Below are positions 45,881 to 54,845 of a stretch of DNA of 64,000 nucleotides, piece after piece. Position 1 is the stretch's first letter, and each line of letters starts with the position of its first letter. The notes below the pieces were generated by a model. The model was not told the origin of the DNA. It searched no databases and saw only the letters and a list, made by a program, of their open reading frames with translations. Source of the stretch: Pantoea trifolii (GTDB lineage Bacteria > Pseudomonadota > Gammaproteobacteria > Enterobacterales > Enterobacteriaceae). A program made the position numbers and the translations under genes. The stretch is from positions 2,542,001 through 2,606,000 of the forward strand of contig NZ_JANIET010000001.1 in NCBI RefSeq assembly GCF_024506435.1, read 5' to 3'.

Positions 45881-46718
45881 TGTAACGTTTACGCAGCTTG
45901 CTGGAGACCATGTCCATGATCATCACCACCGCCACCAGAATCAGGGTCAGGAACATCACCACATCCCAGTTCCACAAGCGCATGTTCTCGGCATACACCA
46001 GACCCACGCCACCCGCGCCAACAAAGCCCAGCACCGCTGCGGAGCGGGTGTTGGACTCTATCTGATACAGGCTGAGCGCGAGGAAGGTCGGGAACGACTG
46101 GGTGAAAATGCCGTAGCGATGTTTTTGCAGGCTGTTCGCGCCGACCGCGCTGAGGCCGCGACTCGGTGAACGCTCCACCGCTTCGTGCCCTTCGGCATAG
46201 AGTTTGCCGAGCAAGCCGACATCCTGCATCACAATCGCCAGCACGCCAGCCAGCGGTCCCATGCCGACGGCGCGCACAAAGATCAGCCCCCAAATCGCCA
46301 TGTCGATGCCGCGCAGCACATCCAGCACGCGGCGTACCACCAGTGAAATCGGTCGCGTAACCGGATCGTGCATGACGTTTCGCGCCGCCAGGAACGAGAC
46401 CGGCAAGGCAATTAAAGATGCGGTTAGCGTGCCGGAGAACACAATCGCCAGCGTAATCCCGACCTGCGTGAAGTAGTAACCAAACGGCCAGTTGAGGAAA
46501 TCCTGCCAGACAAACATGCGCAGGAAATAGCGGCTGAGCTGCTGGCAGCCAATCAGAAAACGGCTCCACTCAATGCCAAAGAACTCGAAGAAGAACAGGT
46601 AATAGAGCGCGATGGCAAGCGCCACCAGCGCAACGCGGCGCAGATAGCGGTTCTGCGCGGCAAACAGGGCGGCATGCTCCTGCTTGAGTTTGGCGACATC
46701 CGGCGCTAAGGCGATCAT
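45834..46718 (-). CDS. phnE2: Phosphonate ABC transporter permease PhnE, second copy
   Basis: The 294-residue permease has about six spans and the PhnE blocks TLTASLIALPVSFLAARNVM, DVLRGIDMAIWGLIFVRAVG, and AAVLGFVGAGGVGL. The ATG at 46718 overlaps the first phnE by 4 bases (ATGA); the longer open frame overlaps that gene and is rejected. It is the last gene of the phnCDE1E2 unit. It probably forms a heterodimer with the first PhnE. Confidence 0.92.
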   Translation of the reverse strand: MIALAPDVAKLKQEHAALFAAQNRYLRRVALVALAIALYYLFFFEFFGIEWSRFLIGCQQLSRYFLRMFVWQDFLNWPFGYYFTQVGITLAIVFSGTLTASLIALPVSFLAARNVMHDPVTRPISLVVRRVLDVLRGIDMAIWGLIFVRAVGMGPLAGVLAIVMQDVGLLGKLYAEGHEAVERSPSRGLSAVGANSLQKHRYGIFTQSFPTFLALSLYQIESNTRSAAVLGFVGAGGVGLVYAENMRLWNWDVVMFLTLILVAVVMIMDMVSSKLRKRYITGKGVPLWQPAARD

Positions 46719-47578
46719 GCTGTGTCTCCTTCCACTACGCGGCGACGCAGCCAGCCGGACAGCGTATCCAGCAGCGACACCACCACAATGATCAGCAACA
46801 GCGTGATGCTGACCTGATCGTAACGATCGAGTTTGATATTGGTCATCAGCTCTTGCCCGATACCGCCCGCGCCGACCAAACCAAGGATGGTTGAGGAGCG
46901 GAAGTTGATTTCCAGACGCATAAAGCTGTAGGAGAGAAACGTCGGTTTGACCTGCGGCCAGAAGGCAAAGCGCATGCGCTGCAGTTTGCTGGCACCGCAC
47001 GCCGCAAGTCCGCGCACCGGTTTATCCGAGGCGCTCTCAATCGCTTCGTAAAACAGCTTGGTCAGGCTGCCGACAGTGTGCAGCGCCAGCGCGAGGAAGC
47101 CGGGAATAGCGCCAATGCCGAACGCCATCACGAACATCACCGCCCACGCCAGTTCCGGCATGGTACGCAGGAAGGCGACAAAGGCGCGGATCGCCACGCG
47201 CAGGCTGCGCGGCGTTTGCGTGTTGTCGGCGGCGAAAAACGCCAGCACGCCCGCCACGGCCACCGCCACGATGGTGGACGACAGCGCCAGCTGCAAGGTT
47301 TCCCAGATCAGCGGCAGCTGGAAGTGTAAGCGATAGCCCCAATAGGCCAGCGAGCCCTCGGTTTTGCCGTCGGCGAACAGCAGTGAAAGATGCAGCACCG
47401 GCATAGTTTCGCCGATGTAGTCAAAAAAGTGTGGCAGCGACTGCCAGACGGTGAGCAGGTTAAATTCCGCCATCTTGCCCGCGGCCAGATAGAGCGCCAG
47501 CAACAGCAGCGACCACAGCAGCGAGTCGCGCTTTTGCTGGCGGCGGATGCGTTGGTAGTAGTGTTCGAAATCGGTCAA
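46715..47578 (-). CDS. phnE1: Phosphonate ABC transporter permease PhnE, first copy
   Basis: The 287-residue permease has spans at SLLWSLLLLALYLAAG and beyond, with the conserved AFVAFLRTMPELAWAVMFVM, ESASDKPVRGLAACGASKLQ and STILGLVGAGGIG regions. The start is probably the TTG at 47578 (LTDFEHYYQRI), with AGGA 9 bases upstream; the open frame further upstream is only translated BIME sequence. It is separated from phnD by a 139-base BIME element. Confidence 0.88.
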   Translation of the reverse strand: MTDFEHYYQRIRRQQKRDSLLWSLLLLALYLAAGKMAEFNLLTVWQSLPHFFDYIGETMPVLHLSLLFADGKTEGSLAYWGYRLHFQLPLIWETLQLALSSTIVAVAVAGVLAFFAADNTQTPRSLRVAIRAFVAFLRTMPELAWAVMFVMAFGIGAIPGFLALALHTVGSLTKLFYEAIESASDKPVRGLAACGASKLQRMRFAFWPQVKPTFLSYSFMRLEINFRSSTILGLVGAGGIGQELMTNIKLDRYDQVSITLLLIIVVVSLLDTLSGWLRRRVVEGDTA

Positions 47579-47609
47579 GGGGGGATTCCTGTTGGTTGGG
47601 GACTGGAGT

Positions 47610-47748
47610 GTGCTCGCTGTCCCCCTCCTCGGTCCTCCCCCATTAATGGGGGAGGAAGATGCTGCAAAATGCGAGTTTGGGAGTTGCATGTGGCAGCATC
47701 TCCTTCCCCCACTTGTGGGGGAAGGACGGGATGGGGGACAGCGAGCAC
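47610..47748. repeat. Long BIME-like element, copy 2
   Basis: Outer inverted ends GTGCTCGCTGTCCCCC (47610-47625) and GGGGGACAGCGAGCAC (47733-47748) enclose two REP hairpins, nearly identical in layout to 40501-40638. It begins 10 bases after the phnD stop. Confidence 0.85.
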
Positions 47749-47758
47749 CCCACCTAAA

Positions 47759-48685
47759 TTAACCGCGCGTACCCTTCATCAAATCACGCTTCATATCGAT
47801 GATGTTCTGATAATCCGCCACGGTCGCTGGACCGATGTGCTGGGCACCGCCAACCGCTTTAACAAAGCAGCCGTGATCTTCTTTATCCAGTTTCTTGATG
47901 GTGGCCACCACCTTCGCTTTGAAGTCAGCGGGCAGATTGTTGCTCACCAGAATCGGACCGTTCGGGATCAGCGGCGACTGCCAGATGATGCGGATCTGCT
48001 TCATCAGGTCAGGATGATCCATGCGAATCAAACGGCCAAAGGCACCCGAGGTATAACCGGTTTCACGGTCGCCAATCAGCGACGTCCAGGTCACCGCGCC
48101 GTCGAACTGACCGTTCAGCACGCCGAGGATGTCCTGCTCGTGGCCGCCGGAGAAGGTGACGCTGGAGAAGGTGTTGTTGTACTTATCGTCCACCGTGCCG
48201 CCGAACTCTTTCTTGAACGCCTGGTTCGGCATCAGGAAGCCCGAGGTTGAATCGGGATCGGCCATGCCGAACGATTTGCCTTTCAGGTCTTCCAGCTTTT
48301 TGTATGGGCTGTCAGCCTTAACGATCACCACTGAGTGATAACCCTGAGACCCGTCTTTGTCGTCCACCACGATGCCCACCACATCCACCGCTTTCGGGTT
48401 TTGCAGGTAAACCGAGGCATACGAAGCCGGCGACATGCTCAGCACCAGATCGATTTTGTTACCCAGCAAGCCCTGAATCACGCCTGAATAGTCAGACGAG
48501 TTGCGCAGTTTGGTATCCACCTGCAACTCTTTGTCGAAGAAATCTTTCACACACTGGTTGTCACCAATCTGCTGCGTGGCGTTCTGGCCGCCAAGAATCC
48601 CGAGGTTCAACTCTTTTGGTGCATCCGCTGCGTTTGCGCCAAATGCCATCGCAATAGTCAGTAAAGCTAAAGAAGTCAGTTTCAT
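47759..48685 (-). CDS. phnD: Phosphonate periplasmic binding protein PhnD
   Basis: PhnD binds alkylphosphonates in the periplasm for the PhnCDE importer. The 308-residue precursor has the signal peptide MKLTSLALLTIAMAFGANA and the family segments LNLGILGGQNATQQIGDNQC, ASYASVYLQ, FGMADPDSTSGFLMP and FDGAVTWTSLIGD. It follows phnC by 26 bases and is insulated from phnE1 by a BIME. Confidence 0.95.
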   Translation of the reverse strand: MKLTSLALLTIAMAFGANAADAPKELNLGILGGQNATQQIGDNQCVKDFFDKELQVDTKLRNSSDYSGVIQGLLGNKIDLVLSMSPASYASVYLQNPKAVDVVGIVVDDKDGSQGYHSVVIVKADSPYKKLEDLKGKSFGMADPDSTSGFLMPNQAFKKEFGGTVDDKYNNTFSSVTFSGGHEQDILGVLNGQFDGAVTWTSLIGDRETGYTSGAFGRLIRMDHPDLMKQIRIIWQSPLIPNGPILVSNNLPADFKAKVVATIKKLDKEDHGCFVKAVGGAQHIGPATVADYQNIIDMKRDLMKGTRG

Positions 48686-48711
48686 TCTTAGGTTTTCTCT
48701 TGCTGTGGGAG

Positions 48712-49542
48712 TTAGTGGAGCTGGTTAATTTCGTCGCCGTACAGCTCATGCATCAGGCCGTCGGTCAACTGGGAAGGATGTCCATCGAACAGGATTTTGC
48801 CGCGCTGAATGCCGATCACGCGGGTGCAGTAGCTTTTAACCAGTTCGATGGAGTGCAGGTTTACCATCACGCTGATGCCCTGCTCGCTCACCTGACGCAG
48901 CACATCCATGATGCGTTTGGTGTTTTTCGGATCGAGTGACGCCACGGGTTCATCCGCCAGCAAAATGCGCGGGTTCTGCATCAGCGCCCGACAAATCGCC
49001 ACACGCTGCATCTGGCCGCCGGAGAGGTTTTCCGCACGCTGCAGCGCCTGCGGCAGCATGTTCATCCACTGCAGCAGTTCGATAGCGCGAGCGCGGTCGG
49101 TTTCGGAGAAGACCTTGAAGAACGATTTCAGCGTCGAGGTCTGGCTCAAACGACCGAGCAGTACGTTGGTCAGCACATCGAGGCGTGGCACCAGACAGAA
49201 GTCCTGGAAGATCATGCCGCATTCGGTGCGCCACTCGCGCATCTGGCGGCTATTCAGCGTCACCACATCGCGATCCACTTCGCCGTGGCGATTGCTGAGG
49301 ATGGCGCCCTGCGACGCACTGATGGTGCCGTTCAGCATGTGTAACAGTGTCGATTTGCCTGCGCCTGAGCGGCCAATCACCGCCACCAACTCGCCCGCAT
49401 GCAGATCGAAGCTGACGTTATCCAGCACCTGATTGGCGCCGTAGGTTTTGCACAATCCCTGCACCGACAACACCTTGTTGCCCTGCCCTGTAACATGCGG
49501 GTAAGGATTGTCGACCACGGTTTTCAGTAATGCCTGTGCCAT
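48712..49542 (-). CDS. phnC: Phosphonate ABC transporter ATPase PhnC
   Basis: PhnC (276 residues) powers phosphonate uptake. Walker [10 protein letters not shown], signature [15 protein letters not shown] and Walker [14 protein letters not shown] are intact. ATG 49542 is chosen because GGAG lies 6-7 bases upstream; the ATG at 49554 has none. It is the first gene of the phnCDE1E2 unit, about 55 bases downstream of a four-half-site Pho box. Confidence 0.95.
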   Translation of the reverse strand: MAQALLKTVVDNPYPHVTGQGNKVLSVQGLCKTYGANQVLDNVSFDLHAGELVAVIGRSGAGKSTLLHMLNGTISASQGAILSNRHGEVDRDVVTLNSRQMREWRTECGMIFQDFCLVPRLDVLTNVLLGRLSQTSTLKSFFKVFSETDRARAIELLQWMNMLPQALQRAENLSGGQMQRVAICRALMQNPRILLADEPVASLDPKNTKRIMDVLRQVSEQGISVMVNLHSIELVKSYCTRVIGIQRGKILFDGHPSQLTDGLMHELYGDEINQLH

Positions 49543-49596
49543 GTTGCACTCCATCTCTTCTGAGGTGTTGATTGCCCGCTATTACGGGCAAAGCGG

Positions 49597-49636
49597 ATGA
49601 AAGCTTGATGACAGTAAAATGATTAAACAGTGACAG
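49597..49636 (-). promoter_or_regulatory. Tandem Pho box upstream of phnC
   Basis: Read on the minus strand there are four half-sites at exact 11-base steps: CTGTCAC (49630-49636), TAATCAT (49619-49625), CTGTCAT (49608-49614) and CTTTCAT (49597-49603). The PhoB consensus is CTGTCAT-N4-CTGTCAC. A possible -10 (TAATAG) follows about 12 bases later. Confidence 0.85.
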
Positions 49637-49650
49637 CATCCGCCGCCGCC

Positions 49651-49717
49651 GTAGGGTCGCCATTTATGGTGACCTCATTACACCGATGCACCAGGTCGCC
49701 ATGAATGGCGACCCTAC
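49651..49717. repeat. Inverted pair of short palindromic repeats, copies 3 and 4
   Basis: GTAGGGTCGCCATTTATGGTGACC (49651-49674) and, in the opposite orientation, GGTCGCCATGAATGGCGACCCTAC (about 49692-49717). The last one contains the phnN stop codon. Confidence 0.85.
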
Positions 49718-50244
49718 GGGGCAATGAGCTGGCGTAGATGCTCGAGCGTGTCGCTTAACGCACCATCGTTATTCAGCGCATGACAATGCGCGGGCAGCGG
49801 TTCGGCGGCGCGCGCCAGCCGTCTTTCGATCTCCGCTTCCGACTCGCGCCCACGCTGTCGCAATCGCGTCTCCAGCACCGCTGGCGAAACCTGCAACACC
49901 AGCGGCAGCAGCTGCGTGCCGTAATGCTGCTGCACAATCGGCAGATGCAGGCGTGAACCGTTAACCAGCACGTTCAGCCCGCGCGCCAGCCACAGATCGA
50001 TCTCCTCGCCCAGCCCGTAATGCATGCCGTGCGCCTGCCAGCTCACGGCGAACAACCCCAGCGCCTCGCGCCGTCGGAATTCCGCCTCGCTCAGCGCCAC
50101 ATGGTTCTCGCCGCCCGCATCGGCGGCGCGCGTGATGTAGCGATGGGCGATCAGCAGATTCTCCGGCGGCGCTTCCCGCAGCGCGTTCAGCAGGCTGTCT
50201 TTTCCCGAGCCCGAAGGCCCGGTAAGCCAGATCAGGCGCGCCAT
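49714..50244 (-). CDS. phnN: Ribose 1,5-bisphosphate phosphokinase PhnN
   Basis: PhnN converts ribose 1,5-bisphosphate to PRPP. The 176-residue kinase has the P-loop [14 protein letters not shown] and a guanylate-kinase-like layout with VNGSRLHLP. It overlaps phnM by one base. The stop codon TAG is supplied by a palindromic repeat that abuts the gene, and the product is slightly shorter than E. coli PhnN (185), so the repeat may have trimmed the C-terminus. Confidence 0.93.
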   Translation of the reverse strand: MARLIWLTGPSGSGKDSLLNALREAPPENLLIAHRYITRAADAGGENHVALSEAEFRRREALGLFAVSWQAHGMHYGLGEEIDLWLARGLNVLVNGSRLHLPIVQQHYGTQLLPLVLQVSPAVLETRLRQRGRESEAEIERRLARAAEPLPAHCHALNNDGALSDTLEHLRQLIAP

Positions 50245-51380
50245 CAGAACACCTGCTTGCCTTGCGACCAGACGTGACGAATGTGCGAATGACCATGTTC
50301 GGTATGCGCCAGCACCAGATCGGCACGCAGCCCTTCGGCGATGCGGCCGCGATCGTGCAGGCCAATCGCCCGCGCCGGATTTCTGGTCACCAGCGCAGCC
50401 GCCTGCGGCAGCGTCAGCGTGTTGCGCTCATCGGCCACCAGGCGGAACACCGCATCCAGCAAGCTGGCGGGATAGTAGTCGGAGGAGAGAATATCCAGCA
50501 GGCCGTGGCTGGCGAGGTCCGCCGCCGCCACGTTGCCGGAGTGCGAACCGCCGCGCACGATGTTGGGCGCGCCCATCAGCACCTGCATGCCGCATTCACG
50601 CGAGGCGCGTGCCGCCTCCAGCGTGGTGGGGAATTCAGCGATGGCGCTGCCGACGTCATGAGATTCCGCCACGTGCGCCGCCGTAGCGTCGTCGTGGCTG
50701 GCGAGCGGAATACCGCGCGAACGGCACAAACTGGAGATGGCGTTGCGATTCGGCGTGGAGAACTCGGCGGCCAGCGCCAGCTGCTCACGCTCAAACTGAT
50801 CCATCTGCTCGTCGTTGAGCTGATATTTGCCTTGATAATAGGTGCGATACATCTCCAGCGAGGCGTACTGACGCTGACCCGGCGAGTGATCCATCAGTGA
50901 CACCAGCGACAGTTCTGGCGTGTTCATCAGCTTTTCAAACAGTGGCAGCGTGGTGTGATGCGGCAGCTCACAGCGCAGATGCAAATGGTGATCGGCGCGA
51001 TTAATACCTTTGCGATTGCTGTCCTGAATCGCCTCAATCATCTTGTTGAGGTTTTCAATGCGATGCCCGCCATCGCGCACGTCGCCGACGCCAATTGCAT
51101 CCAGCACCGTGGTGATGCCGCTGGCGACCATCAGCGCATCGTGGCTGCTCATCGCCGAGTGCGCCGGCCAATCCACTTTTGGGCGTGGCGTGAAGAACTT
51201 GTCGAGATTATCGGTGTGCAGCTCCACCAAACCCGGCAGCAGGAAGGCGTTTTCGCCATCCAGCGCGCCCGGCAATTGGCTGACGCTGTCGCTAAAGCTG
51301 GCGATGCACCCGTCGCGAATCTCCAGTGAACCCGGCACTACGGCCTGCTCCAGCACCAGCCGGACGTTATTAATGATCAT
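50244..51380 (-). CDS. phnM: Alpha-D-ribose 1-methylphosphonate 5-triphosphate diphosphatase PhnM
   Basis: PhnM releases pyrophosphate from ribose-phosphonate triphosphate before C-P cleavage. The 378-residue amidohydrolase-fold protein has [17 protein letters not shown] (metal site), [47 protein letters not shown] and [17 protein letters not shown], matching E. coli PhnM along its whole length. It overlaps phnL by 4 bases and phnN by 1. Confidence 0.96.
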   Translation of the reverse strand: MIINNVRLVLEQAVVPGSLEIRDGCIASFSDSVSQLPGALDGENAFLLPGLVELHTDNLDKFFTPRPKVDWPAHSAMSSHDALMVASGITTVLDAIGVGDVRDGGHRIENLNKMIEAIQDSNRKGINRADHHLHLRCELPHHTTLPLFEKLMNTPELSLVSLMDHSPGQRQYASLEMYRTYYQGKYQLNDEQMDQFEREQLALAAEFSTPNRNAISSLCRSRGIPLASHDDATAAHVAESHDVGSAIAEFPTTLEAARASRECGMQVLMGAPNIVRGGSHSGNVAAADLASHGLLDILSSDYYPASLLDAVFRLVADERNTLTLPQAAALVTRNPARAIGLHDRGRIAEGLRADLVLAHTEHGHSHIRHVWSQGKQVF

Positions 51381-52081
51381 GCTTCTGCTCCTGCTTTCAT
51401 TGGCTGCATGACGTGCAGGCGATCGGCTACGCGTTCGCGCACCGCTTCGTCATGGAAAATACCGACAATGGCGGCACCGCGGGCGCGCGCCTGTTCAATC
51501 AGTTCCACTACGGCGGCGCTGTTGGCGCTGTCGAGCGAGGCGGTTGGCTCATCCAGCAGCAGCACCGGATAGTCGGCGATAAAACCGCGCGCGATGTTGA
51601 CGCGCTGCTGCTCGCCGCCCGAGAAGGTGGACGGCGCCAGCGACCACAAACGCTCCGGCACGTTAAGGCGCGTCAGCAGCTCTTTGGCGCGCTTCTCGCA
51701 GAAGGCGCGCTCGGTGCCACGCTCCAGCAGCGGCTGCATGACGATCTCCAGCGTCGGCACGCGAGGAATGACGCGCAAAAACTGGCTGACCCAGCCGACG
51801 GTGTGACAGCGAATCGCCAGAATCTGCCGCGCGGGGGCGTTGGCCATGTCGATCCATTCGCCCTGATGTTGCAGCCAGATGTGGCCGCTGTTGGCCTGAT
51901 AGTTGCCGTACAGCGCACGCAGCAGCGTGGATTTTCCGCTGCCGGAGCGGCCATGCAGCACCACGCATTCGCCGCCGCTGACTTCAAGATTGGCGTCCTG
52001 CAATACCGGCAGCGCAGCGCTGCTTTGGTTGTGCAGCACAAAGGTTTTGCTCAGATGCTCGACGCGCAGTAAAGGTTGCAT
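51377..52081 (-). CDS. phnL: C-P lyase system ATPase-like protein PhnL
   Basis: PhnL is an ABC-type ATPase-like protein needed with PhnGHI for formation of the ribose-phosphonate intermediate. The 234-residue product has Walker [24 protein letters not shown], signature [14 protein letters not shown] and [14 protein letters not shown] 52081 is chosen by homology; the longer frame is translated repeat DNA. It is separated from phnK by two palindromic repeats. Confidence 0.95.
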   Translation of the reverse strand: MQPLLRVEHLSKTFVLHNQSSAALPVLQDANLEVSGGECVVLHGRSGSGKSTLLRALYGNYQANSGHIWLQHQGEWIDMANAPARQILAIRCHTVGWVSQFLRVIPRVPTLEIVMQPLLERGTERAFCEKRAKELLTRLNVPERLWSLAPSTFSGGEQQRVNIARGFIADYPVLLLDEPTASLDSANSAAVVELIEQARARGAAIVGIFHDEAVRERVADRLHVMQPMKAGAEA

Positions 52082-52106
52082 AGTGATGTCCTGATGGTTT
52101 TGGAGA

Positions 52107-52168
52107 AGGTCGCCATAAATGGCGCCCCTACGACGTGCCATATGTAGGGTCGCCATTTATGGCGACCT
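52107..52168. repeat. Inverted pair of short palindromic repeats, copies 5 and 6
   Basis: GGTCGCCATAAATGGCGCCCCTAC (about 52108-52131) and GTAGGGTCGCCATTTATGGCGACC (52144-52167) face each other between phnK and phnL. Confidence 0.85.
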
Positions 52169-52176
52169 TGTTCATC

Positions 52177-52938
52177 TCAACTCAGCACCGATGAAACCAG
52201 CAGCTGGGTATAGGGATGATGCGGATCGTCCAGCACCCGATCGGTCAACCCGCTCTCCACCACGCGGCCCTGCTTCATCACCAGCAGGCGATGTGCCAGC
52301 AACCGCGCCACGCCGAGATCGTGCGTCACAATCACCACCGCCAGGTTCAGCTCGCGCACCAGCGTGCGCAGCAGATCCAGCAGGCGCGCCTGCACTGATA
52401 CATCCAGCCCGCCGGTCGGTTCATCCATAAACACCAGCGTTGGCTGCGTCACCAGGTTGCGCGCAATCTGTAAACGCTGCTGCATGCCGCCCGAGAACGT
52501 GGTGGGCAGATCGTCGATGCGATTGGCGGGGATCTCCACATCCTGCAGCCAGCGCATCGCCTCTTTGCGGATATCGCCGTAATGACGCTGACCTATCGCC
52601 ATCAGGCGCTCGCCGATATTGCCGCCCGCTGTCACCTGCGGACGCAAACCGTCGAGCGGATGCTGATGCACCACGCCCCATTCGGTACGCAGCAAGCGGC
52701 GGCGATCGCTCTCGCTCAGCTGATAGAGATCCTGGGCGCGATAGAGAATGTTGCCGTGCTGCGGCGCCAGGCGTGCCGACAGGCTGCGCAGCAAGGTGGT
52801 TTTACCGGATCCGGATTCCCCCACGATGCCTAGCACTTCGCCGGGATAGAGCTCAAAACTCACCTCTTCAAAGCCTTTACCGGGCGCATAAAGGTGGGTG
52901 AGATTGTTGACCGCAAGCAGCGGTTGTTCACTGTGCAT
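52177..52938 (-). CDS. phnK: C-P lyase complex ATPase PhnK
   Basis: PhnK is the ABC-type ATPase that binds the PhnGHIJ core. The 253-residue product has Walker A GESGSGKTT, WGVVHQHPLDGLRPQVTAGG, signature FSGGMQQRLQIARN and FMDEPTGGLDVS. ATG 52938 lies within the phnJ end (11-base overlap) and matches homologs; the longer frame is unnecessary. Confidence 0.95.
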   Translation of the reverse strand: MHSEQPLLAVNNLTHLYAPGKGFEEVSFELYPGEVLGIVGESGSGKTTLLRSLSARLAPQHGNILYRAQDLYQLSESDRRRLLRTEWGVVHQHPLDGLRPQVTAGGNIGERLMAIGQRHYGDIRKEAMRWLQDVEIPANRIDDLPTTFSGGMQQRLQIARNLVTQPTLVFMDEPTGGLDVSVQARLLDLLRTLVRELNLAVVIVTHDLGVARLLAHRLLVMKQGRVVESGLTDRVLDDPHHPYTQLLVSSVLS

Positions 52939-53776
52939 GCTGTTGTTCCTGCTGCTGGTGGCAAAAATCGGTATCGGAGCAGACAAACATGCGCGTACCG
53001 GCGTCATCCATCACCACCTCGTCGAGGTAGCTGTGGCGCGAACCGCACAGCGCACAGGGTTCTTCCCACTGCTGCACGCTGAACGGGTGATCGTCGAAGT
53101 CGAGGCTTTCCACTTTGGTGTAGGGCGGCAGCGCATAAATGCGTTTTTCCCGCCCGGCACCAAACAGCTGCAGCGCCGGCATCATGTGCATCTTCGGGTT
53201 GTCGAATTTGGGGATTGGCGACGGATCCATCACGTAGCGATCGTTGACCTTCACCGGATAAGCGTAAGTGGTGGCGATGTGGCCGTAGCGGGCGATATCT
53301 TCATACAGTTTTACCTGCATGATGCCGTACTCCTCCAGCGCGTGCATGGTGCGGGTTTCGGTCTCGCGCGGCTCGATAAAGCGCAGCGGCTCGGGGATTG
53401 GCACCTGGAAAATCAGGATCTGGTCTTCCTCGAGCGGCGTTTCCGGAATGCGGTGACGCGTCTGGATCAGCGTGGCGTCACGGGTCGCTTCGGTGGTGCC
53501 CGCGCCGCTGACGCGCTGGAAGAAGCGGCGAATCGATACCGCATTGGTGGTGTCATCCGCGCCCTGATCGATCACCTTGAGCACATCGGCATCGCCAATG
53601 ATGCTGGCGGTGATCTGAATGCCGCCGGTGCCCCAGCCGTACGGCATCGGCATTTCGCGTCCGGCAAACGGCACCTGATAACCGGGAATCGCCACCGCTT
53701 TCAATATGGCGCGGCGGATGGTGCGTTTGGTCTGCTCATCCAGATAACCGTTGTTGTAGCCGGTTAACTCACTCAT
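52928..53776 (-). CDS. phnJ: C-P lyase catalytic subunit PhnJ
   Basis: PhnJ is the radical-SAM enzyme that breaks the carbon-phosphorus bond. The 282-residue product keeps all four key cysteines: C241, C244, C266 and C272 (EEPCALCGSRHSYLDE, FVCSDTDFC), with the same numbering as E. coli, and long identical blocks such as REMPMPYGWGTGGIQ and QVKLYEDIARYGHIATTYAY. It overlaps phnI by 8 bases. The enzyme should be functional. Confidence 0.97.
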   Translation of the reverse strand: MSELTGYNNGYLDEQTKRTIRRAILKAVAIPGYQVPFAGREMPMPYGWGTGGIQITASIIGDADVLKVIDQGADDTTNAVSIRRFFQRVSGAGTTEATRDATLIQTRHRIPETPLEEDQILIFQVPIPEPLRFIEPRETETRTMHALEEYGIMQVKLYEDIARYGHIATTYAYPVKVNDRYVMDPSPIPKFDNPKMHMMPALQLFGAGREKRIYALPPYTKVESLDFDDHPFSVQQWEEPCALCGSRHSYLDEVVMDDAGTRMFVCSDTDFCHQQQEQQHAQ

Positions 53777-54845
53777 GGTTCTGCTCCTGATGCTGTTGGC
53801 GCAGCCGTTTCAGCAGCTCAAGCTCCGCCTGGAAATCGACGTAGTGCGGCAGTTTCAGATGCGAGACAAAGCCCGCCGCTTCCACGTTGTCGGCATGCGA
53901 CAGCACAAACTCTTCGTCCTGCGCCGGACCGGCAATGCGTTCGTTGTACTCAGACGCCTGCAACGCGCGATCCACCAGCGCCATCGCCATCGCTTTGCGT
54001 TCGGAGCGACCAAACACCAGGCCGTAACCGCGCGTAAAGTGCGGTGCGCTGTCAGTTTCGGTGGTGAAGCCGTTGACCATCTCGCATTCGGTCAGCAGGA
54101 TTTCGCCAATCTCAATTTCAAAGCCCAGCTCTTCCGGGCAGATGGCGACGCTGAGATAGCCGGTACGAATTTCGCCCGCGAACGGATGGTTGCGACCGTA
54201 GCCGCGCTGCGTCGAGTAGCCCAGCGCCAGCAAGAAACCTTCGTCGCCGCGCACCAGCTGTTGCAGGCGTGCGGCACGCGTGGCCGGATAACCCGGCGGT
54301 TCGCGGGTGATGTCGCACGGCTCGCTGCCGTCATCCTCTTCGCGTGCTGCTAATCCTTCTGCGGTCATCATGCTGAACACGTGCGGACAGCGCTCGGGCA
54401 GCGCCTGATGGTCACGCGGTGCGGCGGGCGTTTCGCCGTTTGCTAACAGCGTGAAATCAAGCAGACGATGGCTGTAATCGTAGGTTGGACCGAGAACCTG
54501 GCCGCCCGGCAGATCTTTGTAGACGGCGGAGATACGGCGTTCGAGGCGCATCTCCTCTGTTTTTAGCGCCAGGCTGTCGGCGAGGCGCGGCAGCGTGGTG
54601 CGATAGGCGCGCAGCAGGAAGATCGCTTCGACCAGATCGCCACTCGCCTGTTTAATCGCTAAGGCCGCCAGCTGCGGATCGTAGATGCCGCCTTCGGTCA
54701 TCACGCGATCGACCGCTAAACCCAGCTGTTGCGCGACCTGATCGCAGCCCAGTTCGGCGACGTCGCGATCGCCACGGCGCAGATCGGCCTGCAGCTCATG
54801 GGCGCTGGCAATCGCCTTTTCGCCCCCTTTCACCGCAACGTACAT
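53769..54845 (-). CDS. phnI: C-P lyase core subunit PhnI
   Basis: PhnI is the nucleosidase-type subunit that couples phosphonate to ribose triphosphate. The 358-residue product starts MYVAVKGGEKAIASAHELQA and carries AVDRVMTEGGIYDPQLAALA, LGYSTQRGYGRNHPFAGEIR, HFTRGYGLVFGRSERKAMAM and NVEAAGFVSHLKLPHYVDFQ. The ATG at 54845 is the family start; a GTG six bases earlier is not needed. It overlaps phnH by one base. Confidence 0.97.
   Translation of the reverse strand: MYVAVKGGEKAIASAHELQADLRRGDRDVAELGCDQVAQQLGLAVDRVMTEGGIYDPQLAALAIKQASGDLVEAIFLLRAYRTTLPRLADSLALKTEEMRLERRISAVYKDLPGGQVLGPTYDYSHRLLDFTLLANGETPAAPRDHQALPERCPHVFSMMTAEGLAAREEDDGSEPCDITREPPGYPATRAARLQQLVRGDEGFLLALGYSTQRGYGRNHPFAGEIRTGYLSVAICPEELGFEIEIGEILLTECEMVNGFTTETDSAPHFTRGYGLVFGRSERKAMAMALVDRALQASEYNERIAGPAQDEEFVLSHADNVEAAGFVSHLKLPHYVDFQAELELLKRLRQQHQEQNHE

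Noticed and set aside
47579-47689. An N-terminal extension of PhnE1 into the BIME element
   Set aside because: The residues are simply translated REP hairpins; the TTG at 47578 with nearby AGGA fits the family start.
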